DNA of 43,345 nucleotides from Calditrichaceae bacterium (GTDB taxonomy: Bacteria > Calditrichota > Calditrichia > RBG-13-44-9 > J075). Below are positions 1-9,089 of the stretch, one piece after another (within the stretch, counting starts at the first letter, position 1; each line of letters opens with the position of its first letter). Made by a program: the position numbers and the translations under genes. Where the stretch lies: the NCBI GenBank assembly GCA_013360445.1, contig JABWBP010000091.1, positions 1 through 43,345 of the forward strand. The letters are read 5' to 3'. The notes below the pieces were generated by a model. It searched no databases. It was given only the letters and a program-made list of their open reading frames with translations, and was not told the DNA's origin.

Positions 1-1
1 G

Positions 2-67
2 CTCATGAAAGAACGCCACTACAAGCGGAAGTTCGATATTGATCGGAATTATCTCAGAGATGGGTAA
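2..67 (+). CDS. C-terminal end of an unidentified protein (cut by window edge)
   Basis: An open frame runs from the window edge to a TAA at 65-67 and reads LMKERHYKRKFDIDRNYLRDG, a basic, coding-like tail. Only 21 residues are visible, so no family can be named. It is followed 48 bases later by the start of the next gene on the same strand, so the two could be co-transcribed. Confidence 0.4.
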   Translation, partial: LMKERHYKRKFDIDRNYLRDG

Positions 68-115
68 CTTCGCTTTTAAAGTCTTAAAGTAGAATTAAAC
101 ATAAGGAGAATTGCT

Positions 116-1777
116 TTGAACCGAAGAATTTTACTCAGCGCCATATTTTTGTTACTGCTTCAATTTGCCTGGGGCCAAATTCCTAAAACCATGAGTTACC
201 AGGGTATCTTAACCGATACCACCGGAAATCCGGTAGCGAACGGGGATTATTCCATGATATTTAGAATATATGATGTGGCTTCCGGCGGGGCCGCCCTGTG
301 GATCGAAACCCAGACCGTCAACGTCATAGATGGTATCTTTAACGCCATCCTGGGGAAGGTAAGCCCCCTGAACCTTGCCTTTGATAAACCCTATTGGCTT
401 GGCCTGTCAGTGGAAGGGGGCGCGGAGTTAACTCCTCGCACGGAGCTTACTGCTGCGGCCTACAGTTTAAACGCCGCTGCCGGGGGAGGCGCCTCCTGGA
501 ATCTAACCGGCAACAGCGGCACAATCCCGGGAACTAATTTTCTGGGCACCACCGACAACCAGGCATTGGAACTGCGGGCAAACAACAAACGCGCCCTGCG
601 TATTGTTCCGGGCGTCACCAGCTCCAATCTGATTGGCGGTTATAGCGGCAACAGTATCACTGCCGGAATTGAAGGGGCTACCATCGCCGGGGGAGGAGAT
701 ATTGCCATGGAAAATTTTGTGGCTGGCTCTTATGGAGTGGTGAGCGGCGGCAGAGGCAATGAAGCCATCGGCGCTCTTTCCACGGTCGGCGGCGGCGGCC
801 AAAATCAAACCAGGAGCTTATATTCAACCGTAGGGGGAGGCTCTCTAAACAGAGCCGACACCTCCCATGCCACGGTGAGCGGGGGCACCCATAACATTGC
901 CAACGGCGTTGTTTCCACGGTGTGCGGCGGCGATCAAGATACCGCCAGCGGCGCTTATAGTGCAGTAAGCGGTGGTAAGGATAATAAAGCCAGCGGTAGT
1001 TTTTCCACGGTAGGCGGCGGCAATAAAAATAGAGCCAGCAGTGGTTTTTCTGTTGTAGGTGGCGGCGTATTAAATGAGGCCGGCGGAGAGAATGCTACAG
1101 TAGGCGGCGGCCAGAGAAACATGAGCAGCGGTTTTGCTTCCACGGTAGGCGGCGGCTTCGAAAACGTGGCCAGCGTTGGATATGCTACGGTCCCCGGAGG
1201 TTTCCAGAATCGTGCTGCTGGCGATTACAGCTTTGCCGCAGGTCTGCGAGCCAAAGCTGACCATGCGGGAACATTTGTTTGGGCGGATGCAAACTTCTCC
1301 GATTTTGTCTCCACTGCCGCCAACCAATTCCTGATCCGCGCTTCCGGCGGGGTAGGAATTGGCGCCAATACGACCCCCAATATTCTCACCATCGTTCAAA
1401 ATTCCGCAACCGATCCGATTGCAGATGCCTGGACCACCTATAGTTCGCGGCGCTGGAAAACCAATATCCGCTCTATCGAAGGCGCGATGGAGAAAATCAG
1501 GCGCCTGCGCGGGGTTACTTACGACTGGAAAGCGGATGGCAAGCACGACATCGGCCTGATTGCCGAAGAAGTAGGCGAAGTGGTTCCGGAAGTAGTGGCG
1601 TATGAAGAAAATGGCATCGACGCCCGATCGGTGGACTACGCCCGCCTGGTTGCGCTGCTGATCGAAGCGGTCAAAGAACAGCAAAAAGAAATCGAGGAAT
1701 TGAAAGGTGCGGTCAAGGCGCTCTCCGCCGGAATTCAAAGACAGGAAAGCAAATCCGTTAGCACCGCACACAAATAA
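116..1777 (+). CDS. Secreted adhesin-like protein: YadA-type head repeats plus C-terminal S74 chaperone domain
   Basis: The 553-residue protein starts at TTG, chosen because AAGGAG (103-108) lies 7 bases upstream and a clean signal peptide follows (hydrophobic ILLSAIFLLLLQFAWG, then Q). Residues about 22-120 form an N-terminal module with SYQG and PRTELTAAAYS motifs. Residues 209-376 carry about twelve 14-residue repeats of the STVGGGxxNxASG type, as in the heads of trimeric YadA/Hep_Hag adhesins. Residues about 443-540 match the Peptidase_S74 intramolecular chaperone: Ser443 and Lys448 in SSRRWK have the spacing of the Ser/Lys self-cleavage dyad known from endosialidase tail spikes, followed by GLIAEEV and a coiled-coil end (EQQKEIEELKGAVKAL). 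Known for the family: the S74 domain trimerises the stalk and cuts itself off. Inferred: a secreted trimeric fibre. No membrane anchor barrel is seen. Confidence 0.85.
   Translation: MNRRILLSAIFLLLLQFAWGQIPKTMSYQGILTDTTGNPVANGDYSMIFRIYDVASGGAALWIETQTVNVIDGIFNAILGKVSPLNLAFDKPYWLGLSVEGGAELTPRTELTAAAYSLNAAAGGGASWNLTGNSGTIPGTNFLGTTDNQALELRANNKRALRIVPGVTSSNLIGGYSGNSITAGIEGATIAGGGDIAMENFVAGSYGVVSGGRGNEAIGALSTVGGGGQNQTRSLYSTVGGGSLNRADTSHATVSGGTHNIANGVVSTVCGGDQDTASGAYSAVSGGKDNKASGSFSTVGGGNKNRASSGFSVVGGGVLNEAGGENATVGGGQRNMSSGFASTVGGGFENVASVGYATVPGGFQNRAAGDYSFAAGLRAKADHAGTFVWADANFSDFVSTAANQFLIRASGGVGIGANTTPNILTIVQNSATDPIADAWTTYSSRRWKTNIRSIEGAMEKIRRLRGVTYDWKADGKHDIGLIAEEVGEVVPEVVAYEENGIDARSVDYARLVALLIEAVKEQQKEIEELKGAVKALSAGIQRQESKSVSTAHK
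740..1244 (+). repeat. About twelve 42-bp coding repeats (YadA-head units)
   Basis: In-frame tandem units of about 42 bases encode VSGG/TVGGGxxNxASGxxS. Bases such as ACGGTAGGCGGCGGC recur with drift between units. This is protein-coding repetition, not CRISPR: there are no spacers and the reading frame is kept throughout. Unit number could change by recombination. Confidence 0.85.
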
Positions 1778-1824
1778 GCTTTGCCGGCGCCATGGTATGA
1801 TCGGTGTGATGAAAGGAGAATATT

Positions 1825-3207
1825 TTGAATAAATCAGCAATATGGATCATGATACTGCTATGCGCCATACCCTGTCTTTTGCATCCTCAAAGCCGGGCGC
1901 AATCACCCGTCCCCGGTAAAGCATTTCCCGGCGGCCATGAGAAAAACGGCGGCCAGGTCGTCGAGAGGCAGGCGCAGTTTGCGGTCTCGCGAAGCGTAAT
2001 CGGCAGCGGCGGCGGCCCAATGAGCGGCAGCAGTCATAAGGTGATCGGCACGTTGGGGCAGCCTACTATCGGAAAGATTAGCGGCGCAAATTATGAAGGC
2101 GGAATCGGTTTTTGGTATCGAGTGGAACAAGATTGTACTCCCGGCCTTTTAGGCGACGTCAGCGGAGACAACTTCGTGAACTCTCTTGATGCGCTGATCA
2201 TGCTCTCTTACGACGCCGGCCTGCCCGTACCGCAGCCCTTCCTGGATCGCATTGCCGCCGGCTTCGGGGACGTAACCCAGGACGGTTTTACCAATTCTAT
2301 TGACGCGCTGGTTACCATCAGCTGGGAAGTGGGCTTCCCGGTACCCTTCCCGGTAGGGCAGGTGGTATGTTTGCCTCTTTCCCGGGGTTTATCGCTCCCC
2401 GGGAGCATGCCAGCAGCATCCACTTCTACTCAGGCCAGGCCATCTTCTACTCACCTGCCGGAGAGTAGTGGAAAAATAGCAGCTTCCACGGCGCGGGGAG
2501 ACATAATTGCCCCCGGCCAAACAATAGAAATTCCGGTGATCGTGAATATGTCAGAGACCGCAGAAAAACTGGGTAGTTTCACCGGAAAGTTAAGTTGGAA
2601 CCCGGCGGCGCTGCAATTCATCGATTTTAACGGCGGCAGCACCAAGGGATTTGAAAACCCGGTGGTGAATGACAGTAAAACCGGAAACGGTGAATTGGTC
2701 TTTGCCAACGCCAATCCGCACGGCGCAGAAGGGATGGTAAACATCCTTAACGTTCAACTGAAAGTGATAGGGAATGCGCCATTGGATGGCGAGCCGGTTT
2801 TTTTAAGCTTCAGCGCCATGGCCGCGGCGGGAACCTTCACCGATCTGCTGCCTTACCTGTCCCGGCCTTCCGGGATTCCTTCGGAAAACGTTAGCAGGGA
2901 GAATGTTGCCCCGGCAGCCGAAGAGCCTCCGGCCACCTTCGCGCTGGAAAATTATCCCAACCCCTTCAACCCTTCCACGGAAATCCGTTACCAGCTGCCG
3001 GAAGCGGTGGAGGTGAAAATCACCGTGTATAACGTGCTGGGCCAGGAAGTGGCAACCCTGGCGCACGGCCGGCAGGACGCGGGCAGCTACCGGGTACGCT
3101 GGGAAGGCAAAAACGAGCAAGGCCAGCCGGTTCCCTCGGGGATGTACTTCCTGCGGATGTCCGCCGGCAGGTTCATCGCCGACCGCAAGCTGCTTCTGCT
3201 GAAATAA
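1825..3207 (+). CDS. Secreted protein with dockerin, cohesin and FlgD-like sorting domains
   Basis: This 460-residue protein starts at TTG with AAAGGAG (1812-1818) 6 bases upstream, the same start style as the preceding gene 47 bases away; the two are probably one operon. After a signal peptide there is a region with SGSSHKVIGTLGQP and GGIGFWYR motifs. A pair of dockerin-type calcium loops follows (GDVSGDNFVNSLDAL and GDVTQDGFTNSIDAL, residues about 112-175). Residues about 225-335 are cohesin-like (GQTIEIPVIVN, FTGKLSWNPAALQF, LNVQLKVIG). The last 90 residues are the sorting module with NYPNPFNPSTEIRYQLP and YNVLGQEVATL. Dockerins normally bind cohesins on a different protein; here both sit on one chain. 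A role in a surface scaffold is inferred; no catalytic domain is present. Confidence 0.8.
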   Translation: MNKSAIWIMILLCAIPCLLHPQSRAQSPVPGKAFPGGHEKNGGQVVERQAQFAVSRSVIGSGGGPMSGSSHKVIGTLGQPTIGKISGANYEGGIGFWYRVEQDCTPGLLGDVSGDNFVNSLDALIMLSYDAGLPVPQPFLDRIAAGFGDVTQDGFTNSIDALVTISWEVGFPVPFPVGQVVCLPLSRGLSLPGSMPAASTSTQARPSSTHLPESSGKIAASTARGDIIAPGQTIEIPVIVNMSETAEKLGSFTGKLSWNPAALQFIDFNGGSTKGFENPVVNDSKTGNGELVFANANPHGAEGMVNILNVQLKVIGNAPLDGEPVFLSFSAMAAAGTFTDLLPYLSRPSGIPSENVSRENVAPAAEEPPATFALENYPNPFNPSTEIRYQLPEAVEVKITVYNVLGQEVATLAHGRQDAGSYRVRWEGKNEQGQPVPSGMYFLRMSAGRFIADRKLLLLK

Positions 3208-3220
3208 TTTTTCTACCAAC

Positions 3221-3253
3221 AGACCTGCCAGGTTTACAAAACCTGGCAGGTCT
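3221..3253. terminator. Perfect 15-bp hairpin after the cohesin/dockerin gene
   Basis: AGACCTGCCAGGTTT (3221-3235) and its exact complement (3239-3253) are separated by a 3-base loop, 13 bases after the stop codon. No T run follows on either strand, so it may act as a processing or Rho-assisted end rather than an intrinsic terminator. It also has the form of a dispersed intergenic palindrome. Confidence 0.55.
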
Positions 3254-3321
3254 AATTAAATTTCGAACATTCGCACACCCCCAATCGTCCCCGCCAGTGC
3301 GACAAATGCCGCAATTTTTTT

Positions 3322-3349
3322 TTGATTATCCCTCCGCTTTGGGTATATT
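3322..3349 (+). promoter_or_regulatory. Candidate promoter of the symporter gene
   Basis: TTGATT (3322-3327) and TATATT (3344-3349) are 16 bases apart, giving a start near 3356 and a 74-base leader before the ATG at 3430. The same pair of hexamers occurs in front of the RNA candidate near 10.2 kb. Confidence 0.45.
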
Positions 3350-3429
3350 CTCGCTTTCATGGCGACGTTTTTCTGCAACGTAAAGAAAATCGTACAAACT
3401 CTATAATTTTGAAGGAAAGGAAATTGCGC

Positions 3430-4920
3430 ATGAATGCTCAACCCGGCGGCTTCTTTGATCGGCTTCTTGAATGGACCACGAAAATCGACGATTATATGTG
3501 GGGTTGGCCTCAAAATATGCCCATGTCCCTGATGATTGCCTTGTTAGTCGGCACCGGCATTATTCTTACCTTTATGACCCGGGGGCTGCAATTTACCCAT
3601 TTCTGGCACTCGCTTAAGCTGATCTTTACCAAAGAAGCCCGTTCCGAAGAAGGAAGGGGCGACATTTCCCCCTTCGCGGCGCTGATGACCGCCCTGGCGG
3701 CGACGGTCGGAAACGGCAACATCGCCGGGGTAGCCACCGCCATTGCCATCGGGGGGCCGGGCGCGCCGATGTGGATGTGGATCGCCGGGCTGTTCGGCAT
3801 GGCTACCAAGTACGCGGAGGGATTCTTAGGAGTGTATTACCGGGAAGTGGCGCCCAACGGCACCATGGCCGGGGGACCGATGTATTATGTCAAAAACGGT
3901 TTGAAGAATAAAAAAATAGGGGGATTCCTCGGCGCCGTATTTGCCGCCTGCGGCGCCATCGCCTGCCTGATCGGCACCGGGAACATGGCGCAATCCAATT
4001 CCATGACCGCCTCGCTGGCCAATACTCTGAATCAATTCATCCATGGAGGCGTGACCCACGAGCAGGCCCCCGGTTATTTTTATGTAATCATCGGCGCGGT
4101 CATTGCTATTTTGGTGGGGTTGGTGATCATCGGGGGGATCAAGAAGATCGGCCACGTTTCCGAGAAATTAGTGCCGGCGATGATTGTTTTCTATATCTTT
4201 TTCGCCATGTGGGTGATTCTTGCGAATTTCACCAAAATTCCCGAAGCCTTTGTGCTGATCTTCAAATCCGCGTTCGGCATCCAGCCCCTGATGGGGGCGG
4301 CCATCGGGCAGGTGATTGCCAGCGGGGTCAGCCGCGGCCTGCTTTCCAACGAAGCGGGATTAGGCTCCGCGGCCATTGCCCAGGGCGCTTCCGCCTCCGA
4401 GGAACCGACCAAAAACGGGTTGATCGCCATGACCGGGGTATTCATCGATACCCTGTTGGTGAACACCATGACCACCCTGACCATCGTTTTAACCGGCGCT
4501 TACGTGCAAACCCAGGCCTGGCAGGGATTGAACGCTCCCGACAACATCACCAGCATCCTGGTCACCCAAAAGGCGTTCGAGTCGGTGATTCCCTTCGGGG
4601 TCGGCAACGCCATCATCGCCATTGCTTCCTTCCTGTTCGGTTACACCACCCTGCTGGGCTGGTCCTATTACGGGGAGAAGTGCATCGAATACTTGGGCGG
4701 GGATAAGGTGATCCTGCCCTTCCGCTACATCTTCATCATTTTTCTATTCGTCGGCGCGGTGCTGACGCCCATCGCCGGGGCCAGTTTCAATTACCTGAAT
4801 ATCGTCTGGAACTTAGGAAACATCGGCAACGCGCTGATGGCGGTTCCCAACCTGATCGGGCTGCTCTTCCTGGCCGGGCTGGTGGCCAGGATTACCCGGG
4901 AGCGGGTGCGGGGGAAATAA
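3430..4920 (+). CDS. Alanine/glycine:cation symporter (AGCS family)
   Basis: This inner-membrane carrier imports alanine or glycine with Na+ (or H+). The ATG at 3430 is preferred over the upstream in-frame ATG at 3322 because AAAGGA (3416-3421) sits 8 bases before it and the family N-terminus (FFDRLLEWTTKIDDYMW) begins there, giving 496 residues, normal for the family. Visible family hallmarks are the TVGNGNIAGVATAIAIGGPGAPMWMW segment near residue 100 (split here: TVGNGNIAGVATAI and GGPGAPMWMWI), TKYAEGFLGVYYRE, MAGGPMYYV, GLLSNEAGLGSAAIA and TTLLGWSYYGEKC, with about 11 hydrophobic spans. It stands alone, convergent with the next gene. Substrate choice between alanine and glycine cannot be told from the sequence. 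Confidence 0.93.
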   Translation: MNAQPGGFFDRLLEWTTKIDDYMWGWPQNMPMSLMIALLVGTGIILTFMTRGLQFTHFWHSLKLIFTKEARSEEGRGDISPFAALMTALAATVGNGNIAGVATAIAIGGPGAPMWMWIAGLFGMATKYAEGFLGVYYREVAPNGTMAGGPMYYVKNGLKNKKIGGFLGAVFAACGAIACLIGTGNMAQSNSMTASLANTLNQFIHGGVTHEQAPGYFYVIIGAVIAILVGLVIIGGIKKIGHVSEKLVPAMIVFYIFFAMWVILANFTKIPEAFVLIFKSAFGIQPLMGAAIGQVIASGVSRGLLSNEAGLGSAAIAQGASASEEPTKNGLIAMTGVFIDTLLVNTMTTLTIVLTGAYVQTQAWQGLNAPDNITSILVTQKAFESVIPFGVGNAIIAIASFLFGYTTLLGWSYYGEKCIEYLGGDKVILPFRYIFIIFLFVGAVLTPIAGASFNYLNIVWNLGNIGNALMAVPNLIGLLFLAGLVARITRERVRGK

Positions 4921-4922
4921 CG

Positions 4923-4966
4923 AAAAAAAAATGGCCGGTCGCTGAAGAAATCCGGCGACCGGCCAT
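4923..4966 (-). terminator. Intrinsic terminator of the IPT-repeat gene
   Basis: A perfect 12-bp stem, ATGGCCGGTCGC (4931-4942) with its complement at 4955-4966, is followed on the minus strand by a run of T (the A run at 4923-4931 on plus). It lies 27 bases past the stop of the minus-strand gene at 4993. On the plus strand there is no T run, so termination of the symporter transcript is less certain. Confidence 0.85.
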
Positions 4967-4992
4967 GGTTTGCAAAAACCTGCCTTTTCAGA

Positions 4993-7900
4993 CTATTTCT
5001 GCACGATCATTCTACCAATTACCTGCTGCTGCCCGGTGTTCAGGCGGATGAAGTACACCCCCGAGGTCGCTTCCTTCCCGGCGTCATCCCGCCCGTTCCA
5101 GGTTACCCGCCGGTAACCGGCTTCCTGGGTTTCGTTGACCAGCAGGCGCACCTGCTGCCCCAGGATATTGTACACCGCTAATTTCACCGGGCCGGCTTGC
5201 GGGAGGGCGTATTCAATGGTGGTTTCCATGTTGAAGGGGTTGGGATAATTCCGGCTCAGGCTCAGCTTTTCCGGCAATAACCCCGGCTGCCCGGTATTTA
5301 CCGCGGTGGGCTGAGAATTCAATCCGTTGAGGGCATTGGGCAAGGGGCTGCCGCCAACCCCGGCGCTGCGGTTAGAAATGGCCGAGGATAATATCGCGCC
5401 GCCGGATTTGATCTCGATGCCGATCACCGCCCAGTCCACGTCGCTGCTGAAGCTGCCGTTCAACGGCGTTACTCCCGGCGTGGGAATGGTTTGATCCACA
5501 ATGGCCAGGCCCACCATGCTGCCGCCGGAGCCAACCGCGCTCTCGCTCCGCTCGGTATAACCCGCTCCCGGGGTGTGGGTGCGGTTGCGGATGGCCACGG
5601 CCCCGAAAATAACCGACCCGGGAGCGGTTGTCGCCACGTCTAACAGGTAATTCCGGCCATCGGAGCCGTCGCTACAGGCCCCGTTCAATCCGTTGGTGTT
5701 AGCGGAAATCACGGTTCCCAAAGGCTCCGTGGAGTGCGCGCCGGAGTAGCGGCTCACCGTGATCACCGCGGTCTGGGGCGTTTTTGCCAGGGTAGCGGTA
5801 ACGATGCCGCTGCCGGAGGGATTTCCCCGCGCCATCCATACCGAGACGCCGGTTTGCAGGCGGCCGCCGCACTGTTCCCGCACCGGGATCCAGTTCAGCC
5901 CCAGCCCGCTTACGGTGCTAACCTGCACGTGGGCTTTGGTGGATATGGCCGCGAGATAGAGGTCGCCGTTCACCAGGGTAAGGGGGTCGGCGGTTGCGAC
6001 TACCGCGGAGCTGATCGACCCGCCGCTGCGGGTTTCTTCGAACGCTGCCGGCCCGCCGCTGCCTTCTTCGATGAATTCCGCGGTAATGATTTTATTGGAG
6101 TTGACCAGGAGGGTTTCCGGGTTGGCGAAGCTGAGCAGGTCCCCGCTCCATTTGCTGAAGAGATAGCCGGAATCCGGAAACGCGGTCATGATCACGGGGG
6201 TAGCCTGGCTGTACGCGCCGCCGGGCAAATCCGGTTCGGGAGAGAGTTGTACTCTTCCATTGCCCTGGATCATTACCGTTAGCACGAAGGGCGGTTCCGG
6301 AACCGTAAAATTGGCGGCGCTGGTTCCGGTTCCAATCGCATTGGTCACACTGATCGGGCCGCTGTTAGCGTTGGCGGGAACCGTCGCCTGAACCTGGTTG
6401 TCGGAAATGACCGAGAAGACTGCCGCGAGGCCGTTGAATTTTACCGCGGTCGTTCCGGTAAATCCCGCGCCGGAGATGGTTACCAGGGTTCCGGAAGGCC
6501 CGCTGGCCGGGGTAAAACTGCTGATTTGCGGGGGGATCAATACCGTAAAATTGCCGGCGCTGCTGCCGGTGCCATCGGGGTTGGTAGCGCTGATCGGCCC
6601 GCTGGTGGCGCCGGCGGGAACGGTGGCGCGAATCTGGGTATTGGAGTCGATGATAAAACTGCTCGCCAGAACGCCGTTAAAACGCACCGCGCTCACAGTG
6701 CTGAAATTGTTCCCGGTAAGGGTAATCAGCGCGCCGCTGGTTCCGCTGGCGGGAGAGAAGGAGGCGATCACCGGGGGGTTCAAAACCGTAAAATTACTGG
6801 CGCTGGTTGCGGTGCCGGCCGGGTTGGTCACCCGGATTTTTCCGGTAGTGGCGCCGGCGGGAACCACGGCTTGCAGTTGATTATCGCTGTTCACCGTAAA
6901 ACTTCCGGCAGCAACATTGTTAAAGGTGACCGCGCTGGCGCCGGTGAATCCCGATCCGGTTACGGTCACTTGCGCGCCGGCGGCGCCGCTAACCGGGCTA
7001 AACCCGGCAATTTGCGGGGCGGTAATCACCACAAACGCGGCGTTGCTGGAACCGCTGCCCTGCGGGGTGGTCACGCTGATAAGCCCGGTAGAAGCGCCTG
7101 CCGGCACGGTCGCCTGAATCTGGTTGCCGGAGATCACCGTGAAAGAAGCGGCGTTCACCCCGTTGAACTTGACCGCGGTGGCGCCGCTGAAATTGCTCCC
7201 GGTGAGCGTCACCACGGTTCCGGCAACGCCGCTGGCGGGAGAGAAAGAGCTGATCAACGGGCCTGCCGCGGTGGGAGCAATGGCGTTGTGGAAATAATAA
7301 TACTTGTCATGGTCCCCGGCCAGCACCACCAATCCCATGGCATTGTTGATGGTCTGCTTGGTAGAGGTAGGATCGTTGATGTTGTACCCGCTATATTTGA
7401 TAAACGGTGTGCCCACCCCGCTGGGGAAACTGATGTTATCCAGGTCGGAGTTTTTGGTATAAATCCCGTCAACGTTGGATACCTTCGCTTTTACGAATAC
7501 GTGGATTTTGTTATTGCTCTCGTCGATCAGCAAAATCGGGCGGGTAAAATTGTCCCGGCCATAGCCGTAAACCGCTTGAATCCAGTTTCCGAAACGGTCG
7601 CGCTTCAGCACGTAGATTTGCGGCAAATTATTGTCGGAGAGGGAGGTTTTGGTGACGGCGTAAACGTTTCCCTGGCCGTCCTTTCCCATCTTCAAATTGA
7701 TATGGTCATCCGCTACCGGGTTGCTGCCGTCCGCCAGGGCGGTTTCCACCGATTGCCAGGTATTCATGGAATTGCCGTCGATGTGCACGGCGAAAAATAT
7801 TTTCCGGGCGGTCTGGTCGCTCCACATCAACCCGATTTTATTGCCGTCGAAGTGCTGAATAGTAGAAATATCATCAGATTTTGCAGTGGTAGTTTGAACC

Positions 7901-8628
7901 GGCAGGCGAATGGGGGTGCTCCAGTGAAGGTCATCGGTGGTGCTGCTATTGATCATCACCTTTCCGCTCTGCATCCAGGTAATCCACAATTTCCCCGTGG
8001 AGTCCTTGTCGATCACCAGGGTTTCCGAGGTGCTGCTGTTGATCAACACCGGGAAGCCGGAATCCAGGGTATATTGTTTGGTGGTGGTATTGTAACTGTA
8101 GCGATACAGCCGGGCGGAGTTGGCGCTGCCGGTGCTTCCTCCCCGTTCGGCGAAGACGTGGGAAGCAATATATAATTTGTTGCCATCCCACAATGCATCC
8201 GCTTTGGTGGAGCTTCGATTATCAATTGAGGTACCGGTAGTTTCCCATACCTGGCTTGCCAGGTTGAAGCGGTAAATCTGGTACTGGTTTGCCGCCGGAT
8301 TCCACATACTGCCCCACCAGTAATTATCATTCCACCACAATTTGCTTTCCGGTTTTTCCCCGGTAGGAGCGGGCGCCACACTGCTCCCAAAATAATGACC
8401 GAGGTAGCCGGTATTGGCTTCTATTACGGTTTCGCTACCCGGGACAGATACAGCCGGGGGAATCGTAGCGCTCTTTTCGGTGGTAACATTTCGATTATCC
8501 GCCTTAACCAGCGAGGCTTGCGCCAGCAAATTTCCGCCGGCTGCCAGCAACAAGCAGAAAATAGCCGTCCCCAGGATTCCCGCCCAAGATTTAAAAAGCA
8601 GATTGTTTGAAGCGTATTTTTTTAGCAT
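4993..8628 (-). CDS. Giant secreted protein with four IPT/TIG domains and a sorting domain
   Basis: The 1211-residue product begins at ATG with GGAGGT (8636-8641) 7 bases upstream. After a membrane-type signal (residues about 15-37) comes a region of about 400 residues rich in W/Y and Asp/Asn that resembles a beta-propeller sequence (LWWNDNYWWGSMWN, ADALWDGNKLYIASHVFAE). Four IPT/TIG immunoglobulin-like repeats follow at about 455, 537, 617 and 697, each with FSPxSGxxGxxVTxTGxxF and AVKFNGVxAxSF; their DNA repeats with a period of about 240 bases. Residues 780-855 resemble an InlB B-repeat (GNGRVQLSP, FSKWSGDL, ITAEFIEE). Residues 860-1080 are an unrecognised beta-rich domain. The C-terminus is the FlgD-like sorting module (NYPNPFNMETTIEYALP, GVYFIRLNTG). 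Role inferred: cell-surface binding or adhesion; no active site is recognised. Confidence 0.85.
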   Translation of the reverse strand: MLKKYASNNLLFKSWAGILGTAIFCLLLAAGGNLLAQASLVKADNRNVTTEKSATIPPAVSVPGSETVIEANTGYLGHYFGSSVAPAPTGEKPESKLWWNDNYWWGSMWNPAANQYQIYRFNLASQVWETTGTSIDNRSSTKADALWDGNKLYIASHVFAERGGSTGSANSARLYRYSYNTTTKQYTLDSGFPVLINSSTSETLVIDKDSTGKLWITWMQSGKVMINSSTTDDLHWSTPIRLPVQTTTAKSDDISTIQHFDGNKIGLMWSDQTARKIFFAVHIDGNSMNTWQSVETALADGSNPVADDHINLKMGKDGQGNVYAVTKTSLSDNNLPQIYVLKRDRFGNWIQAVYGYGRDNFTRPILLIDESNNKIHVFVKAKVSNVDGIYTKNSDLDNISFPSGVGTPFIKYSGYNINDPTSTKQTINNAMGLVVLAGDHDKYYYFHNAIAPTAAGPLISSFSPASGVAGTVVTLTGSNFSGATAVKFNGVNAASFTVISGNQIQATVPAGASTGLISVTTPQGSGSSNAAFVVITAPQIAGFSPVSGAAGAQVTVTGSGFTGASAVTFNNVAAGSFTVNSDNQLQAVVPAGATTGKIRVTNPAGTATSASNFTVLNPPVIASFSPASGTSGALITLTGNNFSTVSAVRFNGVLASSFIIDSNTQIRATVPAGATSGPISATNPDGTGSSAGNFTVLIPPQISSFTPASGPSGTLVTISGAGFTGTTAVKFNGLAAVFSVISDNQVQATVPANANSGPISVTNAIGTGTSAANFTVPEPPFVLTVMIQGNGRVQLSPEPDLPGGAYSQATPVIMTAFPDSGYLFSKWSGDLLSFANPETLLVNSNKIITAEFIEEGSGGPAAFEETRSGGSISSAVVATADPLTLVNGDLYLAAISTKAHVQVSTVSGLGLNWIPVREQCGGRLQTGVSVWMARGNPSGSGIVTATLAKTPQTAVITVSRYSGAHSTEPLGTVISANTNGLNGACSDGSDGRNYLLDVATTAPGSVIFGAVAIRNRTHTPGAGYTERSESAVGSGGSMVGLAIVDQTIPTPGVTPLNGSFSSDVDWAVIGIEIKSGGAILSSAISNRSAGVGGSPLPNALNGLNSQPTAVNTGQPGLLPEKLSLSRNYPNPFNMETTIEYALPQAGPVKLAVYNILGQQVRLLVNETQEAGYRRVTWNGRDDAGKEATSGVYFIRLNTGQQQVIGRMIVQK

Positions 8629-9089
8629 TTACCATACCTCCGTGTAAGTTTTGGGTCATCATCATGTGCGCGCGGAGAAGAATCATGCTTCTCCGAGAAG
8701 AACCTGTTTGCTACTATGCTTCCGGAGATTCATCTCTTCTGTTCAGAATTCGTTCAGGTGAGCAGAAGCTCAGGAATGTATTGGGATAAGGCGAAGAAAA
8801 GCGGCCGATCCAATCGGATGCCCGGACGCGGGAATCGTGTTAAATATTCAAAATCCTTGAAGCGCCGCCCTTGGCGGGCATGGCTGGCTCATCCAGTTCC
8901 TTAAGAATGACAAATCTTAAACCAACGCGTCAAAGATCAAAAGAAGTTACCGTTTGCGCTTAAGAGCGTTGTAATTGACCAGGAATTGAATATTAACGAG
9001 GCTCAATAAAAGCGATTTAGCAATTTATCCGCGTGACCGGTCTCACGCGGCGAAGGGCAATTTTTTGAAACCCGCTGCTGCCGGGCTTC
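8629..9089. other. 461-bp gap: leader of the IPT gene, two hairpins, no gene seen
   Basis: No convincing coding frame is present. The part next to 8629 is the minus-strand leader of the IPT gene, with GGAGGT at 8636-8641 and an 8-bp hairpin CGGAGAAG/CTTCTCCG at 8673-8695. A second 8-bp hairpin, CCGCGTGA/TCACGCGG at 9029-9050, lies 40 bases past the radical SAM stop codon and may help end that transcript, though no T run follows. Confidence 0.5.

Noticed and set aside
740-1244. Regular ~42-bp repeats considered as CRISPR or minisatellite
   Set aside because: Units are in frame, encode YadA-head motifs and have no unique spacers.
3208-3260. 15-bp hairpin read as an intrinsic terminator
   Set aside because: No T run follows on either strand, so only a weak terminator or dispersed palindrome call is supported.
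6526-8175. 549-codon plus-strand open frame opposite the IPT-repeat gene
   Set aside because: It is antisense to a well-supported gene whose GC-rich codons leave the opposite frames open; the translation is repetitive Gly/Ala/Arg/His without domain features or an RBS.
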